Shown: positions 27,327-36,230, counted from the stretch's first letter. The stretch is 64,000 nt of DNA from Cellulomonas xylanilytica (GCF_007989805.1 NZ_BJUB01000006.1:62001-126000); one strand, 5' to 3'. The notes: a model not told the origin generated them from the letters alone. A program made the numbers and translations.

Positions 27327-28916
27327 TCAGTCCAGCCCGAGGACGAGGGCCGGGCCGTGCCCCGTCGGTCCGACCATGGTCGCCTCCACGCCGGGATGGT
27401 GCTGCGCCAGGTGGGCCACGAGGACGTCGAGGAGCTCGTCGTCCGAGGCGTCGCGCGCGAGCACGGTGAGGCTCTCGGCCGGGACCTCCCGCGGGTTCCC
27501 CACGAGGGCGTCGACGGCCGCCGTCAGCGCGCTCGCGTCGGCGACCTCGACGGCGTGCACGCCGAGGCGGGCCAGGGCGGCCTGCGCCGTCGAGCAGCCC
27601 TGAGCGGTCGGCCCCTCGCCGGCGAGGGCCAGCGCGCCGACGACGGAGCGGACCTCGTCGACCGCCGGGAGCACCTCGACCACCACCCCGGCCACCGGCA
27701 CCGACGACACCTCGGCACCGGTGCCCGGCAGCAGCACCACGTGCGCCGCGCCCGTGTCCGTGACGGCCCGCTCGAGGTGCTCCGACCGGACCGGCGCCTC
27801 CGGGCAGCGGACCAGCACGACCGCTCCCGAGGCGGCGTACCAGGCAGCCAGGTCCGCCGCGGCGGTGCACACGACCACGCCCCAGCGCTCCCGGCCGTCC
27901 GCGCGGTGGTCCAGGGCCGACCCTCCCGCGTGCGCGCCGGCCAGGAGCCGGACGAGGACCTGCTCGCGCCGGCCCAGGGCGGCCGCGGCGATCGCGGCGG
28001 CCGGCTCGTCGGTGTGCACGTGCACGTGCCACCAGCCATCCCCGCCGACGACCGCCACCGAGTCGCCCAGCCCGCTCATGCGTCGCCGGAGCTCGGCCCC
28101 CGTGTCCACGACCGCGCCGTCGCCTGCGTCACCCTCGTCGCTGACCAGCAGCATGACCTCGTACGCGCCCCCGGTCGGCTCAGCGGACCGGTGGTCGGCG
28201 CCGGCCGTGGGCAGCCAGTCGAGCGGGACGACCACCGGCCGCTCGTCGCCCACCGCGCGGGCGAGCGCGTCCAGGACGACGAGCAGCGCGCACGCCCCCG
28301 CGTCCAGCACGTGGGCGGCCCGCAGCACCGGGTGCACGGCACTGATCCGCCCGAGGGCACGCAGACCCTCCGCGACCGCCTCCGCGAGCATCGTCGGCAG
28401 GTCGGCGCCGGCGTCGAGCGCGGTCCACGCCGCGGTGGAGACGACGTCGGCCAGCGTGAGGACCGTGCCCTCCTGCGGCTCGACCGTCGCCTCGCGGGCC
28501 GCCCTGGCCGCCGCGGACAGCGCACGAGCGACCTCGCCAGCACCCGCGCGCGGGGGCAGCGCACGCGCGAAGCCCGTCAGGTACTGGCTGACGATGACGC
28601 CCGAGTTGCCCCGCGCGGCCAGCAGGGCCCCTCGCCCGAACGCGCTCGCCACGTGCGTCGCGTCGGCGTCCGCCGCCAGCAGGGTAACCGCGTCCGCTCC
28701 CCCCACCACCGTCAGCAGGACGTTGGTGCCCGTGTCGGAGTCGGCGACGGGGAACACGTTGACCGCGTCGATCCGGTCCGCGGCCGACTCGAGCGCCGTC
28801 CGCGCCGCCGTCGCCCAGGCGCGCACCGCCGCTGCCTCCAGCAGGTCCACCGCACCTCCGCCGTCTCGTCCCGCGTCCTCACCCGCCGTCACCACAGCGC
28901 CGGGAGGAGGCACCAC
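27327..28916 (-). CDS. DAK2 domain protein, FakA-like kinase
   Basis: A 529-residue protein with an N-terminal DAK2 (DhaL) domain and a C-terminal region like the second half of FakA. The metal/ATP motif reads NVFPVADSDTGTN at 53-65; the canonical form is DGDTGTN, so one glycine is serine here. FakA phosphorylates fatty acids held by FakB proteins, letting exogenous fatty acids enter phospholipids; no fakB is in the window. The recG neighbour is conserved in many Gram-positives. The start is one of two adjacent GTGs (28916 or 28913). Function is inferred from family only. Confidence 0.88.
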   Translation of the reverse strand: MVPPPGAVVTAGEDAGRDGGGAVDLLEAAAVRAWATAARTALESAADRIDAVNVFPVADSDTGTNVLLTVVGGADAVTLLAADADATHVASAFGRGALLAARGNSGVIVSQYLTGFARALPPRAGAGEVARALSAAARAAREATVEPQEGTVLTLADVVSTAAWTALDAGADLPTMLAEAVAEGLRALGRISAVHPVLRAAHVLDAGACALLVVLDALARAVGDERPVVVPLDWLPTAGADHRSAEPTGGAYEVMLLVSDEGDAGDGAVVDTGAELRRRMSGLGDSVAVVGGDGWWHVHVHTDEPAAAIAAAALGRREQVLVRLLAGAHAGGSALDHRADGRERWGVVVCTAAADLAAWYAASGAVVLVRCPEAPVRSEHLERAVTDTGAAHVVLLPGTGAEVSSVPVAGVVVEVLPAVDEVRSVVGALALAGEGPTAQGCSTAQAALARLGVHAVEVADASALTAAVDALVGNPREVPAESLTVLARDASDDELLDVLVAHLAQHHPGVEATMVGPTGHGPALVLGLD

Positions 28917-28937
28917 CCTGCCTCATCCCACCCACAT

Positions 28938-28966
28938 TTGGGCCGACGTGCCCGATGGGCTAGTCT
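28938..28966 (+). promoter_or_regulatory. rpmB promoter
   Basis: TTGGGC (28938-28943) and TAGTCT (28961-28966) stand 17 bases apart and point to rpmB, giving a leader of about 155 bases. Confidence 0.65.
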
Positions 28967-29126
28967 TGACCGGTTGCCCGGCCATGCTGGGCACTGGTGG
29001 TGCCCGGTGGCGGCCCCCGAATCCTTGTCCGGAAACGGTACGGAGACGGTGTCGCTCGTGCGCCCCGACCCATGACTTCGCCGCACACGCGGCTCATGAT
29101 CCGCAAAAGAGCAACAGGAGAAGACC

Positions 29127-29318
29127 GTGGCTGCCAACTGCGACGTCTGCGCCAAGGGCCCGAGCTTCGGGCACAGCATCTCGCACTCGCACGTGCGCAC
29201 GAAGCGGCGCTGGAACCCGAACATCCAGCGCGTCCGTGCCGTCGTCGCGGGGACGCCCAAGCGTCTCAACGTGTGCACGTCGTGCCTCAAGGCCGGCAAG
29301 GTGCAGCGCGCCGTCTGA
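29127..29318 (+). CDS. rpmB: 50S ribosomal protein L28, zinc-binding form
   Basis: L28 of 63 residues, starting at GTG 29127 after a CAGGAGAA ribosome site. Cysteines 5, 8, 50 and 53 form two CxxC pairs, so it is the zinc-binding (C+) paralogue. The RTKRRWNPNIQRVR core is standard. The gene stands alone between a leadered promoter and a strong terminator, typical for rpmB, and is divergent from the recG cluster. Confidence 0.98.
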   Translation: MAANCDVCAKGPSFGHSISHSHVRTKRRWNPNIQRVRAVVAGTPKRLNVCTSCLKAGKVQRAV

Positions 29319-29338
29319 CGTCGACCCGACGCATCGAG

Positions 29339-29366
29339 GGCCCACGAGGTTGTCGCCTCGTGGGCC
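29339..29366 (+). terminator. rpmB terminator
   Basis: Arms GGCCCACGAGG (29339-29349) and CCTCGTGGGCC (29356-29366) pair perfectly around TTGTCG and are followed by TTCGT, 20 bases after the rpmB stop. Confidence 0.85.
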
Positions 29367-29402
29367 TTCGTCATGTCCGGTCCGTGTGGCAGGGTGACGT
29401 CC

Positions 29403-29927
29403 ATGGTCGAGCAGCTGGACGAGGTGACGATCCGGATCGCCACCGAGGGGGACGCCGCAGGAATCGCTCGGGTGCACGTGCGGTCCTGGCAGGAGGCGTA
29501 CGCGGGCATCGTGCCGGACGTGTACCTCGCCTCCCTGGACGCGGACGAACGCACCGCTCAGTGGCGCAGGTACCTGCGCGAAGGGCCTGGCGAGGACATC
29601 CACACCTGGGTAGCCCTGTCGGGTGACCGGGTGGTCGGCTTCATCACCGTCGGGCCCAGCCGCGACGAGGACGCGCGCCGCGGCGACCGGGAGATCTTCT
29701 CCATCTACCTCGACCCGGGCACCTGGGGCCACGGCGTCGCGCGCGACCTCATGCGCACGGTGATCGCGGACGTCGGCGACAAGACGACCGTGACGCTGTG
29801 GGTCCTCGCGGACAACGAGCGGGCACGGCACTTCTACCGTCGGCACGGCTTCCAGGCGGACGGCATCGACCGGTACGACGACATCGGTGGCGCCAGCCTC
29901 CTCGAGGTCCGGTACCGCCGGAACTGA
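29403..29927 (+). CDS. GNAT family N-acetyltransferase
   Basis: A 174-residue acetyltransferase. The N-terminal VTIRIATEGDAAGIARVHVRSW and the middle IFSIYLDPGTWGHGVARDLM, which contains the acetyl-CoA loop, are standard GNAT landmarks, and NERARHFYRRHGF near 140 marks the C-terminal strand. I use ATG 29403; CAGGGT ends seven bases earlier, suggesting a leaderless mRNA, while the in-frame ATG at 29373 has no supporting signal. Substrate unknown. It converges with thiL, with three bases between stops. Confidence 0.9.
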   Translation: MVEQLDEVTIRIATEGDAAGIARVHVRSWQEAYAGIVPDVYLASLDADERTAQWRRYLREGPGEDIHTWVALSGDRVVGFITVGPSRDEDARRGDREIFSIYLDPGTWGHGVARDLMRTVIADVGDKTTVTLWVLADNERARHFYRRHGFQADGIDRYDDIGGASLLEVRYRRN

Positions 29928-29930
29928 GCC

Positions 29931-30911
29931 TCACCCGCCGAAGTGGTCCCACCCGGACCGCGCCGGTGCGGCCACGCCGTCGACCGTGACGCCCGCGCCC
30001 TCCCCCACCCGACCGACGGCCCGGAACGGCACCGGCAGCGTGGAGCCCGCAGGGAACGTCGCCAGCAGGCCGTGGTCCTCGCCGCCGTCCAGCACCCAGC
30101 GCTCCGCCACGGCGCCGAGCTCGTCCGCGACGGACCGCAGCCGGTCGCGGTCCACGGTGAACGCGTCGGCGTCCAGGTCGATCCGCACCCCGCTCGCGCG
30201 CGCGATCCGGCCCGCGTCGCGCAGCAGCCCGTCGGACACGTCCAGCATCGCGGTGGCGCCCGCATCGGCGGCGGCCGGTCCGGCGTCCAACGGCGAGACG
30301 GGCCGCAGATGTGCGTCGACGAGGACCGTGTCCAGCTCGCGCCGGCCAGCCTCCAGCAAAGCCAGCCCCGCCGCCGACCGGCCGGCCACCCCGGCGTGCG
30401 CCACGACGTCCCCGGGCCGGGCGCCGGAGCGCAGGACCGGCGCGCGCCCCGCGAGGTCGCCGTGCGCGGTGACGGAGACGACGACGACCGGCCCGCCGGA
30501 CAGGTCCCCACCGACGACGCCCACCTGCAGCTGGGCGCACTCGGCGGCCAGCCCACGCGCCAGGCCCTCCACCCAGGACACCGGAAGGTCGGCGGGGACG
30601 ACCAGCGCGACGACCAGACTGGTGGGCCGCGCGCCCATCGCGGCGACGTCGGCCAGGTTCTGCACCGCGGCACGGCGGCCCACGTCCTCGCCCGAGGACC
30701 AGGCCCGGCGGAAGTGCCGGTCCTCGACCAGCACGTCCGTCGTGACCACGAACCGGCCGTCCGGCGCGGCGACGACCGCGGCGTCGTCGCCGGGCGGCAC
30801 GTGCGTGCCGGCACCCACCGGCAGGAGCGGGAAGATGCGGGCGAGCAGAGCGTCCTCGGACAGCTCGGCGACGAGAGGCCCGTCGGACGAGGCGGGGGTG
30901 TCGGCGGTCAC
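29931..30911 (-). CDS. thiL: Thiamine-monophosphate kinase
   Basis: ThiL converts thiamine monophosphate to the active diphosphate. The 326-residue protein belongs to the AIR-synthase/PurM superfamily. Metal- and ATP-binding motifs are PPGDDAAVV near 39-47, TTDVLVEDRHFRR near 57-69, VGVVGGDLSGG near 130 and LDVSDGLLRDAGR near 223. GTG 30911 follows TACCGT (30918-30923) by six bases, predicting a leaderless mRNA. It is divergent from the DUF3515 gene, a common actinobacterial pairing. Other thiamine genes are absent from the window. Confidence 0.96.
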   Translation of the reverse strand: MTADTPASSDGPLVAELSEDALLARIFPLLPVGAGTHVPPGDDAAVVAAPDGRFVVTTDVLVEDRHFRRAWSSGEDVGRRAAVQNLADVAAMGARPTSLVVALVVPADLPVSWVEGLARGLAAECAQLQVGVVGGDLSGGPVVVVSVTAHGDLAGRAPVLRSGARPGDVVAHAGVAGRSAAGLALLEAGRRELDTVLVDAHLRPVSPLDAGPAAADAGATAMLDVSDGLLRDAGRIARASGVRIDLDADAFTVDRDRLRSVADELGAVAERWVLDGGEDHGLLATFPAGSTLPVPFRAVGRVGEGAGVTVDGVAAPARSGWDHFGG

Positions 30912-30958
30912 CCGGACACGGTAGAGGTTCGGGCCGGGCCACGGGTTACGGTGACCGG
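30912..30958. promoter_or_regulatory. Divergent leaderless promoters, thiL and DUF3515
   Basis: Within 47 bases, TACCGT (minus, 30918-30923) and TACGGT (plus, 30947-30952) each stop exactly six bases before a GTG start, so both transcripts probably begin at the start codon. Confidence 0.65.
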
Positions 30959-31435
30959 GTGCCCCGGATCCGCCGACGACTGCTCCTGATCGCCCCCGTC
31001 GCCGGCGTGGTGGCCCTCAGCGGCTGTGCGGTCACCGTGCCCGTCGACGTGGCCCCGGACGCGACCGACCCGGTGTGCGCGAGCGTCGTCCTGGCGATGC
31101 CCGACTCCCTCGGCGACGGGCTGCCGCAGCGGGACACGACCGCCCAGGCATCCACCGCGTGGGGCGACCCGGCGGCACCCGTGGTCCTGCGGTGCGGCGT
31201 CGAGCCCCTCGGTCCGACGACGGAACGCTGCCAGACCGTCGAGACCCCGGGCGGCGCGAGCATCGACTGGGTCATCGTCGAGGGCGACGACGGCTGGACC
31301 TTCACCACGTACGGACGCGAGCCGGCTGTCGAGCTGCACGTGCCGACGGAGGTCGCGTCGGAGCGCTCCACGGCGTTCGTGGACCAGCTGGGCGCCGGGG
31401 TCGCGCTGACCGAGCAGGTCCGCTCCTGCGTGTGA
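30959..31435 (+). CDS. DUF3515 family lipoprotein
   Basis: A 158-residue secreted lipoprotein. After MPRIRRR a hydrophobic signal leads to the lipobox ALSGC with Cys23 as the lipid anchor. The remainder holds several conserved cysteines (for example VLRCGVEPLG, RCQTVETP and SCV at the end) that may form disulphides outside the cell. The DUF3515 family is actinobacterial, usually lies between ddl and thiL and has no known function. GTG 30959 follows TACGGT by six bases. In this genome a desaturase separates it from ddl. Confidence 0.9.
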   Translation: MPRIRRRLLLIAPVAGVVALSGCAVTVPVDVAPDATDPVCASVVLAMPDSLGDGLPQRDTTAQASTAWGDPAAPVVLRCGVEPLGPTTERCQTVETPGGASIDWVIVEGDDGWTFTTYGREPAVELHVPTEVASERSTAFVDQLGAGVALTEQVRSCV

Positions 31436-31439
31436 GCGC

Positions 31440-32525
31440 TCAGCGCCCGTACTGGGCGGCCACGGGGCAGTCGAACGCCGCCCGGTCGGCCAGACCGACG
31501 CGGTTGAGGTACGCCACGATGATCTTGTACGACCGGAAGAACCCCACCTCGGTGTACTTCACGCCGAGCTGCTCGCAGTAGTCCCGCACGACGGGCTGCA
31601 CCTTCTTCAGGTTCGGCCGCGGCATGCTCGGGAAGAGGTGGTGCTCGACCTGGTAGTTCAGGCCGCCCATCACGAAGTCGACGGCCACCCCGCCCTTGAT
31701 GTTCCGCGACGTGATGACCTGGCGACGCAGGAAGTCGACCTTCATCCCCGCCGGGATGATCGGCATGCCCTTGTGGTTCGGCGCGAACGAGCCGCCGAGC
31801 ATGACGCCGAACAGGGCCATCTGCACCCCGATGAACGCGAAGGCCTTGCTCGGCGGGAGCAGGTAGAAGAGCACCCCGACGTAGAGGGCCAGCCGGGTGA
31901 TGACGATCGGCGCCTCGACCCAGCGGTGCGGCACGGTCCCCTTGGCCAGCAGCAGGCGGACGCTCGAGATGTGCAGGCTCAGGCCCTCGAGCATGAGGAG
32001 GGGGAAGAAGAACCAGCCCTGGTTGCGGCCGAACCAGCCCTTGAGCCCGGTACGGGTGTCCAGGACGTCGGCCGTCCAGACGACCACCCCGGGCGCGATG
32101 TCGGGGTCCGTCCCCTGCTGGTTGGGCGAGGCGTGGTGCCGGTTGTGCTTGTTGCGCCACCAGGTGTGGCTGAGGCCGGCGAACGCCCCGGCCAGGATCC
32201 GCGAGGTCCAGTCGTTCCAGGGACCGGAGTTGAAGATCTGCCGGTGCGCGCTGTCGTGGCCGAGGAAGGCGATCTGCGTGAGCACGACCGCGAGCCCGGC
32301 GGCGAGGGCGAGCTGCCACCACGAGTTGCCGACGAGCACCACGCCGACCCAGATGCCCGCGAACGCCAGGACGGCGGCGATCAGCCGGGTCCAGTAGTAC
32401 CCGTAGCGGCGCTTGAGCAGGCCCGACTCACGGACGTACGCCGCGAGCGCCGTGTAGTCCTGGGCGTTCGCGTTCTTCCCGACCCGAGCCGCAGCGGCAG
32501 GGGGCGGCGAGACAGCGGCGCTCAC
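31440..32525 (-). CDS. Membrane fatty-acid (acyl-CoA/acyl-lipid) desaturase
   Basis: An integral di-iron desaturase of 361 residues. The three histidine boxes are complete: HDSAH at 90-94, HNRHH at 127-131, and QVEHH at 292-296 within QVEHHLFPSMPRPNL. Four hydrophobic segments surround them. The Q-type third box and the whole C-terminal motif resemble mycobacterial DesA3-type delta-9 desaturases, so oleate-type unsaturation is the likely product; a partner ferredoxin reductase is not in the window. The start (GTG 32525) is the least certain point, since no ribosome site is clear and the 260-base upstream gap shows only a TACGCT -10-like hexamer at 32754-32759. Confidence 0.9.
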   Translation of the reverse strand: MSAAVSPPPAAAARVGKNANAQDYTALAAYVRESGLLKRRYGYYWTRLIAAVLAFAGIWVGVVLVGNSWWQLALAAGLAVVLTQIAFLGHDSAHRQIFNSGPWNDWTSRILAGAFAGLSHTWWRNKHNRHHASPNQQGTDPDIAPGVVVWTADVLDTRTGLKGWFGRNQGWFFFPLLMLEGLSLHISSVRLLLAKGTVPHRWVEAPIVITRLALYVGVLFYLLPPSKAFAFIGVQMALFGVMLGGSFAPNHKGMPIIPAGMKVDFLRRQVITSRNIKGGVAVDFVMGGLNYQVEHHLFPSMPRPNLKKVQPVVRDYCEQLGVKYTEVGFFRSYKIIVAYLNRVGLADRAAFDCPVAAQYGR

Positions 32526-32786
32526 GCGAGGCGGCCGGGAGTGGTGTCGACGAGCTGGCGACGCCGTGAGGCGGCGTGGGGAACACCCATGACGGTCACA
32601 ACCGATCTGCGGAGAGCCGTCACTGCGTGTCGGCCAGGCGGCGCACTCCCGGCCCGGGGTGCGGTGGGACGCCTCGAGGACGACCCGGTCGTGCTGGGGG
32701 CGGCTGACGGCCACCGGGGTGACCTCGTCGTCCGATCCATCACGACCTACGGAAGCGTAACCTGCGCGGCTCGGATCGGCCCACAG

Positions 32787-33956
32787 TCAGCGCAGCCCGG
32801 TGGGACGCGCCAGTGCGAGCCGCAGGAGCTCGTCGACCAGCGCGGCGTACCCGACGCCGGACGCCTCCCACAGCCGGGGGTACATCGAGTACGGCGTGAA
32901 CCCCGGCATGGTGTTGATCTCGTTGACGACGACGTCACCCTCCGGAGTCACGAAGACGTCCACGCGGGCCAGCCCCTCGCACCCGACGGCCTCGAACGTC
33001 CGCACCGCCACGTCCTGCACGGCCTCGACGATCCCGTCGGGCAGCTCGGCCGGGCACGCCAGCGTCACGCCCGCCTCGTCGAGGTACTTGGCCTCGAAGT
33101 CGTAGAAGGTGTGCCGCGGGTCGGTCACCACGATCTCGCCCGGCAGCGACGCCCGCGCCCGGTCGCCGTCGTGGCCACCGAGCACGCCGCACTCGATCTC
33201 GCGCCCGACGATCGCGGCCTCGACGATGACCTTCGGGTCGTGCACCTGCGCCGCGGCGATGGCACCGGGCAGGTCCGCCAGGTCCGTGACGCGGGAGATG
33301 CCCAGGCTGGAACCGGCACGCGCGGGCTTGACGAACACCGGCAGCCCGAGCTCGGCGACCCGTGCCGTGACGCCCTCGGGGTCACGGTCGAGCTCGCCCG
33401 GCAGCACCACGCGGAACGGGCCGACCGGCAGGCCGTGGCCCGCGAGGACGAGCTTCATCATGTGCTTGTCCATGCCGACGGCCGAGGCGAGCACCCCGGC
33501 GCCCACGTAGCGCACGTCGGCGAGCTCGAGCAGGCCCTGCAGCGTGCCGTCCTCGCCGAACGGGCCGTGCAGCAGCGGGAAGACCACGTCGACCTCACCC
33601 AGGACACGGGGCAGCTGCCCCGCCTCGAGCACCTGCACGTCGCGGTCGTCGACCGCCTGCGGCAGCAGCACGTGGGCAGCGGTGTCCTCCACCTGCGGGA
33701 GGTGCCCGTCGGCGATCGCCCAGCGCTCGGGGTCGTCGTCGGCGAGCACCCAGCGGCCCGCGGGCGTGATCCCGACGGCGAGGACGTCGTAGCGGTCGCG
33801 GTCGATGGCGCGCAGCACGCCACCCGCGGTCGCGCAGCTGATCGCGTGCTCGCCGGAACGCCCGCCGAACAGGACCATCACGCGGGGGCGCGAGCCGTTC
33901 CCGGGCGTCGGTGCGGAGGTCTGGTCGTGGCCCGAGGGCTCGGAGGTGGCGTCCAT
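32787..33956 (-). CDS. ddl: D-alanine--D-alanine ligase
   Basis: Ddl makes the D-Ala-D-Ala dipeptide for peptidoglycan precursors. From ATG 33956 the protein has 389 residues with the ATP-grasp architecture. Landmarks are MVLFGGRSGEHAISCATAGG near 25-44 (the EHxIS motif), HGPFGEDGTLQGLLEL in the middle, KPARAGSSLGISRV and the C-terminal metal site VNEINTMPGFTPYSMYPRLW. The last segment fits a normal D-Ala-D-Ala enzyme rather than a lactate or serine ligase, though this cannot be settled by eye. TAGGGT (33965-33970) ends eight bases before the start. Confidence 0.96.
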   Translation of the reverse strand: MDATSEPSGHDQTSAPTPGNGSRPRVMVLFGGRSGEHAISCATAGGVLRAIDRDRYDVLAVGITPAGRWVLADDDPERWAIADGHLPQVEDTAAHVLLPQAVDDRDVQVLEAGQLPRVLGEVDVVFPLLHGPFGEDGTLQGLLELADVRYVGAGVLASAVGMDKHMMKLVLAGHGLPVGPFRVVLPGELDRDPEGVTARVAELGLPVFVKPARAGSSLGISRVTDLADLPGAIAAAQVHDPKVIVEAAIVGREIECGVLGGHDGDRARASLPGEIVVTDPRHTFYDFEAKYLDEAGVTLACPAELPDGIVEAVQDVAVRTFEAVGCEGLARVDVFVTPEGDVVVNEINTMPGFTPYSMYPRLWEASGVGYAALVDELLRLALARPTGLR

Positions 33957-34029
33957 CGCGCCCGACCCTACCTGGCAGCGCGGCCCGTCCGGGCCGTCCT
34001 CGGCTCGGCCTGGAGGTAACGTGCGGCGC
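33957..34029. promoter_or_regulatory. Divergent start regions, ddl and PLP enzyme
   Basis: TAGGGT (minus, 33965-33970) precedes ddl by eight bases. TAACGT (plus, 34017-34022) precedes the GTG at 34030 by seven. A GGAGG at 34012-34016 would instead serve a GTG at 34021 with only four bases of spacing. Confidence 0.5.
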
Positions 34030-35181
34030 GTGACCTCCGACCACACCGACGACCTCTCCCCCGCGACGCTCGTCGTCGCCGCCGGCCGACCCGAGCGCGT
34101 CCAGGGAGCGCCGGTGAACCCGCCGGTCGAGCTCTCGTCGACCTTCGTCTCCCAGGGCGTGCCGACAGCCGGCGAGCCGCTCTACGGCCGCATCGACGCC
34201 GCCACGTGGCACCCGTTCGAGGAGGCCCTCGGCACGCTCGAGGGCTCGACGCACCCCGCCCTCGTGTTCGGCTCCGGCATGGCGGCCATCGCGGCGGCGC
34301 TCTCGCTGGTGCCCCCCGGCGGGCGGCTGGTCCTCCCGCGGCACGCCTACCAGGTGACGCTCGGGTTCGCGCGTGACCTGCAGGAGCGGCTCGGCGTCCA
34401 CGTGACCGTGGTCGACATCGACGACACCGCCGCGGTGGTCGCGGCCCTGACCGAGCCGCGCACCGCGTCGCTGCTCTGGGTCGAGACCCCGACCAACCCC
34501 ATGCTCGAGGTCGCCGACCTCCCGGCGCTGGTCGAGGCGGCCCATGCGGTCGGCGCGCTGGTCGGCGTCGACAACACGTTCGCGACGCCGCTGGTCCAGC
34601 GCCCGTTCGACCACGGGGCGGACGTCGTCGTGCACTCCGTGACCAAGTACCTCGCCGGCCACACCGACGTCGTGCTCGGTGCGGCGCTGGCCGACGATCC
34701 CGACCTGCACGCGCGGCTGCACGCGTACCGCACGCTGCACGGGTCGATCGCGGGGCCGTTCGAGGTGTGGCTCGCCCTGCGTGGGCTGCGCACGCTGGCG
34801 CTGCGGGTCGAACGCGCCCAGGCCAACGCCGCCGAGCTGGCCCGTCGGCTCAGCGAGCACCCCTCCGTGGCGGAGGTCCGGCACCCGAGCCTGCCCTCCG
34901 ACCCGGGCCACGAGCGAGCCGCGCGGCTCATGCGCGGCTTCGGAGCGATCATCGGGCTGCGCCCGCACGGTGGGCCCGAGGCGGCCGACGCGGTCGTCGC
35001 TGCCCTGCGGCTGTGGGTGCCCGCCACGAGCCTGGGCGGGGTGGAGTCGACGCTGGAGCGTCGCCGCCGCTTCGCCACCGAGTCGCTCACCGTGCCCGAG
35101 GACCTGCTGCGGATGTCGGTCGGGATCGAGGAGGTCGAGGACCTCTGGAAGGACCTCGCGCAGGCCCTGGACGCGCTCTAG
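34030..35181 (+). CDS. PLP-dependent cystathionine synthase/lyase-family enzyme
   Basis: A Cys/Met-metabolism PLP enzyme of 383 residues. The cofactor lysine is about K206 in HSVTKYLAGHTDVVLG, preceded by the VDNTFATP block that binds PLP. N-terminal NPPVELSSTFV and the substrate loop PLYGRIDAATWHPFEEALGT (short variant of the family Y-x-R motif) support a cystathionine gamma-synthase or gamma-lyase role, but which reaction is open. I choose GTG 34030 on the leaderless-promoter pattern; GTG 34021 is the alternative. It converges with gpsA, overlapping by four bases. It is divergent from ddl. Confidence 0.9.
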   Translation: MTSDHTDDLSPATLVVAAGRPERVQGAPVNPPVELSSTFVSQGVPTAGEPLYGRIDAATWHPFEEALGTLEGSTHPALVFGSGMAAIAAALSLVPPGGRLVLPRHAYQVTLGFARDLQERLGVHVTVVDIDDTAAVVAALTEPRTASLLWVETPTNPMLEVADLPALVEAAHAVGALVGVDNTFATPLVQRPFDHGADVVVHSVTKYLAGHTDVVLGAALADDPDLHARLHAYRTLHGSIAGPFEVWLALRGLRTLALRVERAQANAAELARRLSEHPSVAEVRHPSLPSDPGHERAARLMRGFGAIIGLRPHGGPEAADAVVAALRLWVPATSLGGVESTLERRRRFATESLTVPEDLLRMSVGIEEVEDLWKDLAQALDAL

Positions 35182-36230
35182 GCGCCTTCGGCCTTGTGCG
35201 GGCGGGCGAGCAGCAGCGCGGCCAGCTGGTCGACGGGCAGCCCCTCGTGGAGCACCTTCACGACGGCCGACGTGATGGGCATCTCGACGCCGAGGGTCGT
35301 GGCCAGCTCGAGGACCGACCGGCTCGACTTCACGCCCTCCGCGGTACCCCCGGTGGCCGCGATCGCCTCGTCGAGGGTCATCCCGCGGCCGATGTGGCCG
35401 CCGAGCGTGTGGTTGCGCGAGTCGGGAGACGCGCACGTCGCCATCAGGTCACCGAGGCCCGCGAGGCCGGGGAACGTGTCCGCGTCCGCACCGAGGGCCA
35501 GCCCGAGCCGGGTGATCTCGACGAGGCCCCGCGTGATGACGGTGGCCATCGTGTTGTAGCCCAGGCCGCGGCCCTGGGAGATGCCGACCGCGAGCGCGAT
35601 GACGTTCTTCACGGCCCCGCACAGCTCCACGCCGACCACGTCGTCGTTGGTGTACGGGCGGAAGTAGGCCGACGCGCACGCGCGCGCGACCAGCTGGGCG
35701 GTCGCCTCGCTCGTCGAGGCCACGACCGTCGCCGTCGGCTGGCGGTGCGCGATCTCCAGCGCCAGGTTCGGGCCGGAGACGACCGCGATCCGGTCCGCCG
35801 GGATGCCGAGCGACTCGGCCACGACCTCGCTCATCCGGCGGTCGGTGGACAGCTCGACGCCCTTCATCAGCGAGACCGCCACGGCGTGGCTCGCGACGGC
35901 GTCCGCGAGCGGCGTCATCGTGGCGCGCGCGCTCTGCGACGGGATGGCCACCGCGACCACGTCCGCGCCGGCCAGGACGGCCCGGGCGTCGGGCGAGGCC
36001 GTGACGCGTGCGGGCAGCTGAACGCCGGGCAGGTACGCCTCGTTGCGGTGCTCGTCGGCGATCTGGCGGCAGACCGCCTCGTCGCGTCCCCAGACCGTCA
36101 CGTCGCACCCGGCGTCCGCCATCACCGCCGCGAACGTGGTGCCCCAGGCACCGGCGCCGAGCACGGCGGCCCGCAGTCGCGGGGCACCAGGGGTGTGCGG
36201 CCGGTCGTGCGTGACCTGGTCCGCCGTCAC
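35178..36230 (-). CDS. gpsA: NAD(P)H-dependent glycerol-3-phosphate dehydrogenase
   Basis: GpsA makes sn-glycerol-3-phosphate, the backbone of phospholipids. The 350-residue protein has the Rossmann motif AVLGAGAWGTTFA near 19-31, and the catalytic-lysine region CGAVKNVIALAVG near 210-222. GLGDLMATCASPDSRNHTLG is another family signature. GTG 36230 overlaps the plsC stop (GTGA), so the acyltransferase and the enzyme that makes its backbone are translationally coupled. The murA-plsC-gpsA order on one strand is common in Micrococcales. Confidence 0.96.
   Translation of the reverse strand: MTADQVTHDRPHTPGAPRLRAAVLGAGAWGTTFAAVMADAGCDVTVWGRDEAVCRQIADEHRNEAYLPGVQLPARVTASPDARAVLAGADVVAVAIPSQSARATMTPLADAVASHAVAVSLMKGVELSTDRRMSEVVAESLGIPADRIAVVSGPNLALEIAHRQPTATVVASTSEATAQLVARACASAYFRPYTNDDVVGVELCGAVKNVIALAVGISQGRGLGYNTMATVITRGLVEITRLGLALGADADTFPGLAGLGDLMATCASPDSRNHTLGGHIGRGMTLDEAIAATGGTAEGVKSSRSVLELATTLGVEMPITSAVVKVLHEGLPVDQLAALLLARPHKAEGA

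Noticed and set aside
32526-32786. A gene in the gap between ddl and the desaturase
   Set aside because: Open frames there are Arg-rich, lack ribosome sites and run through the neighbours.
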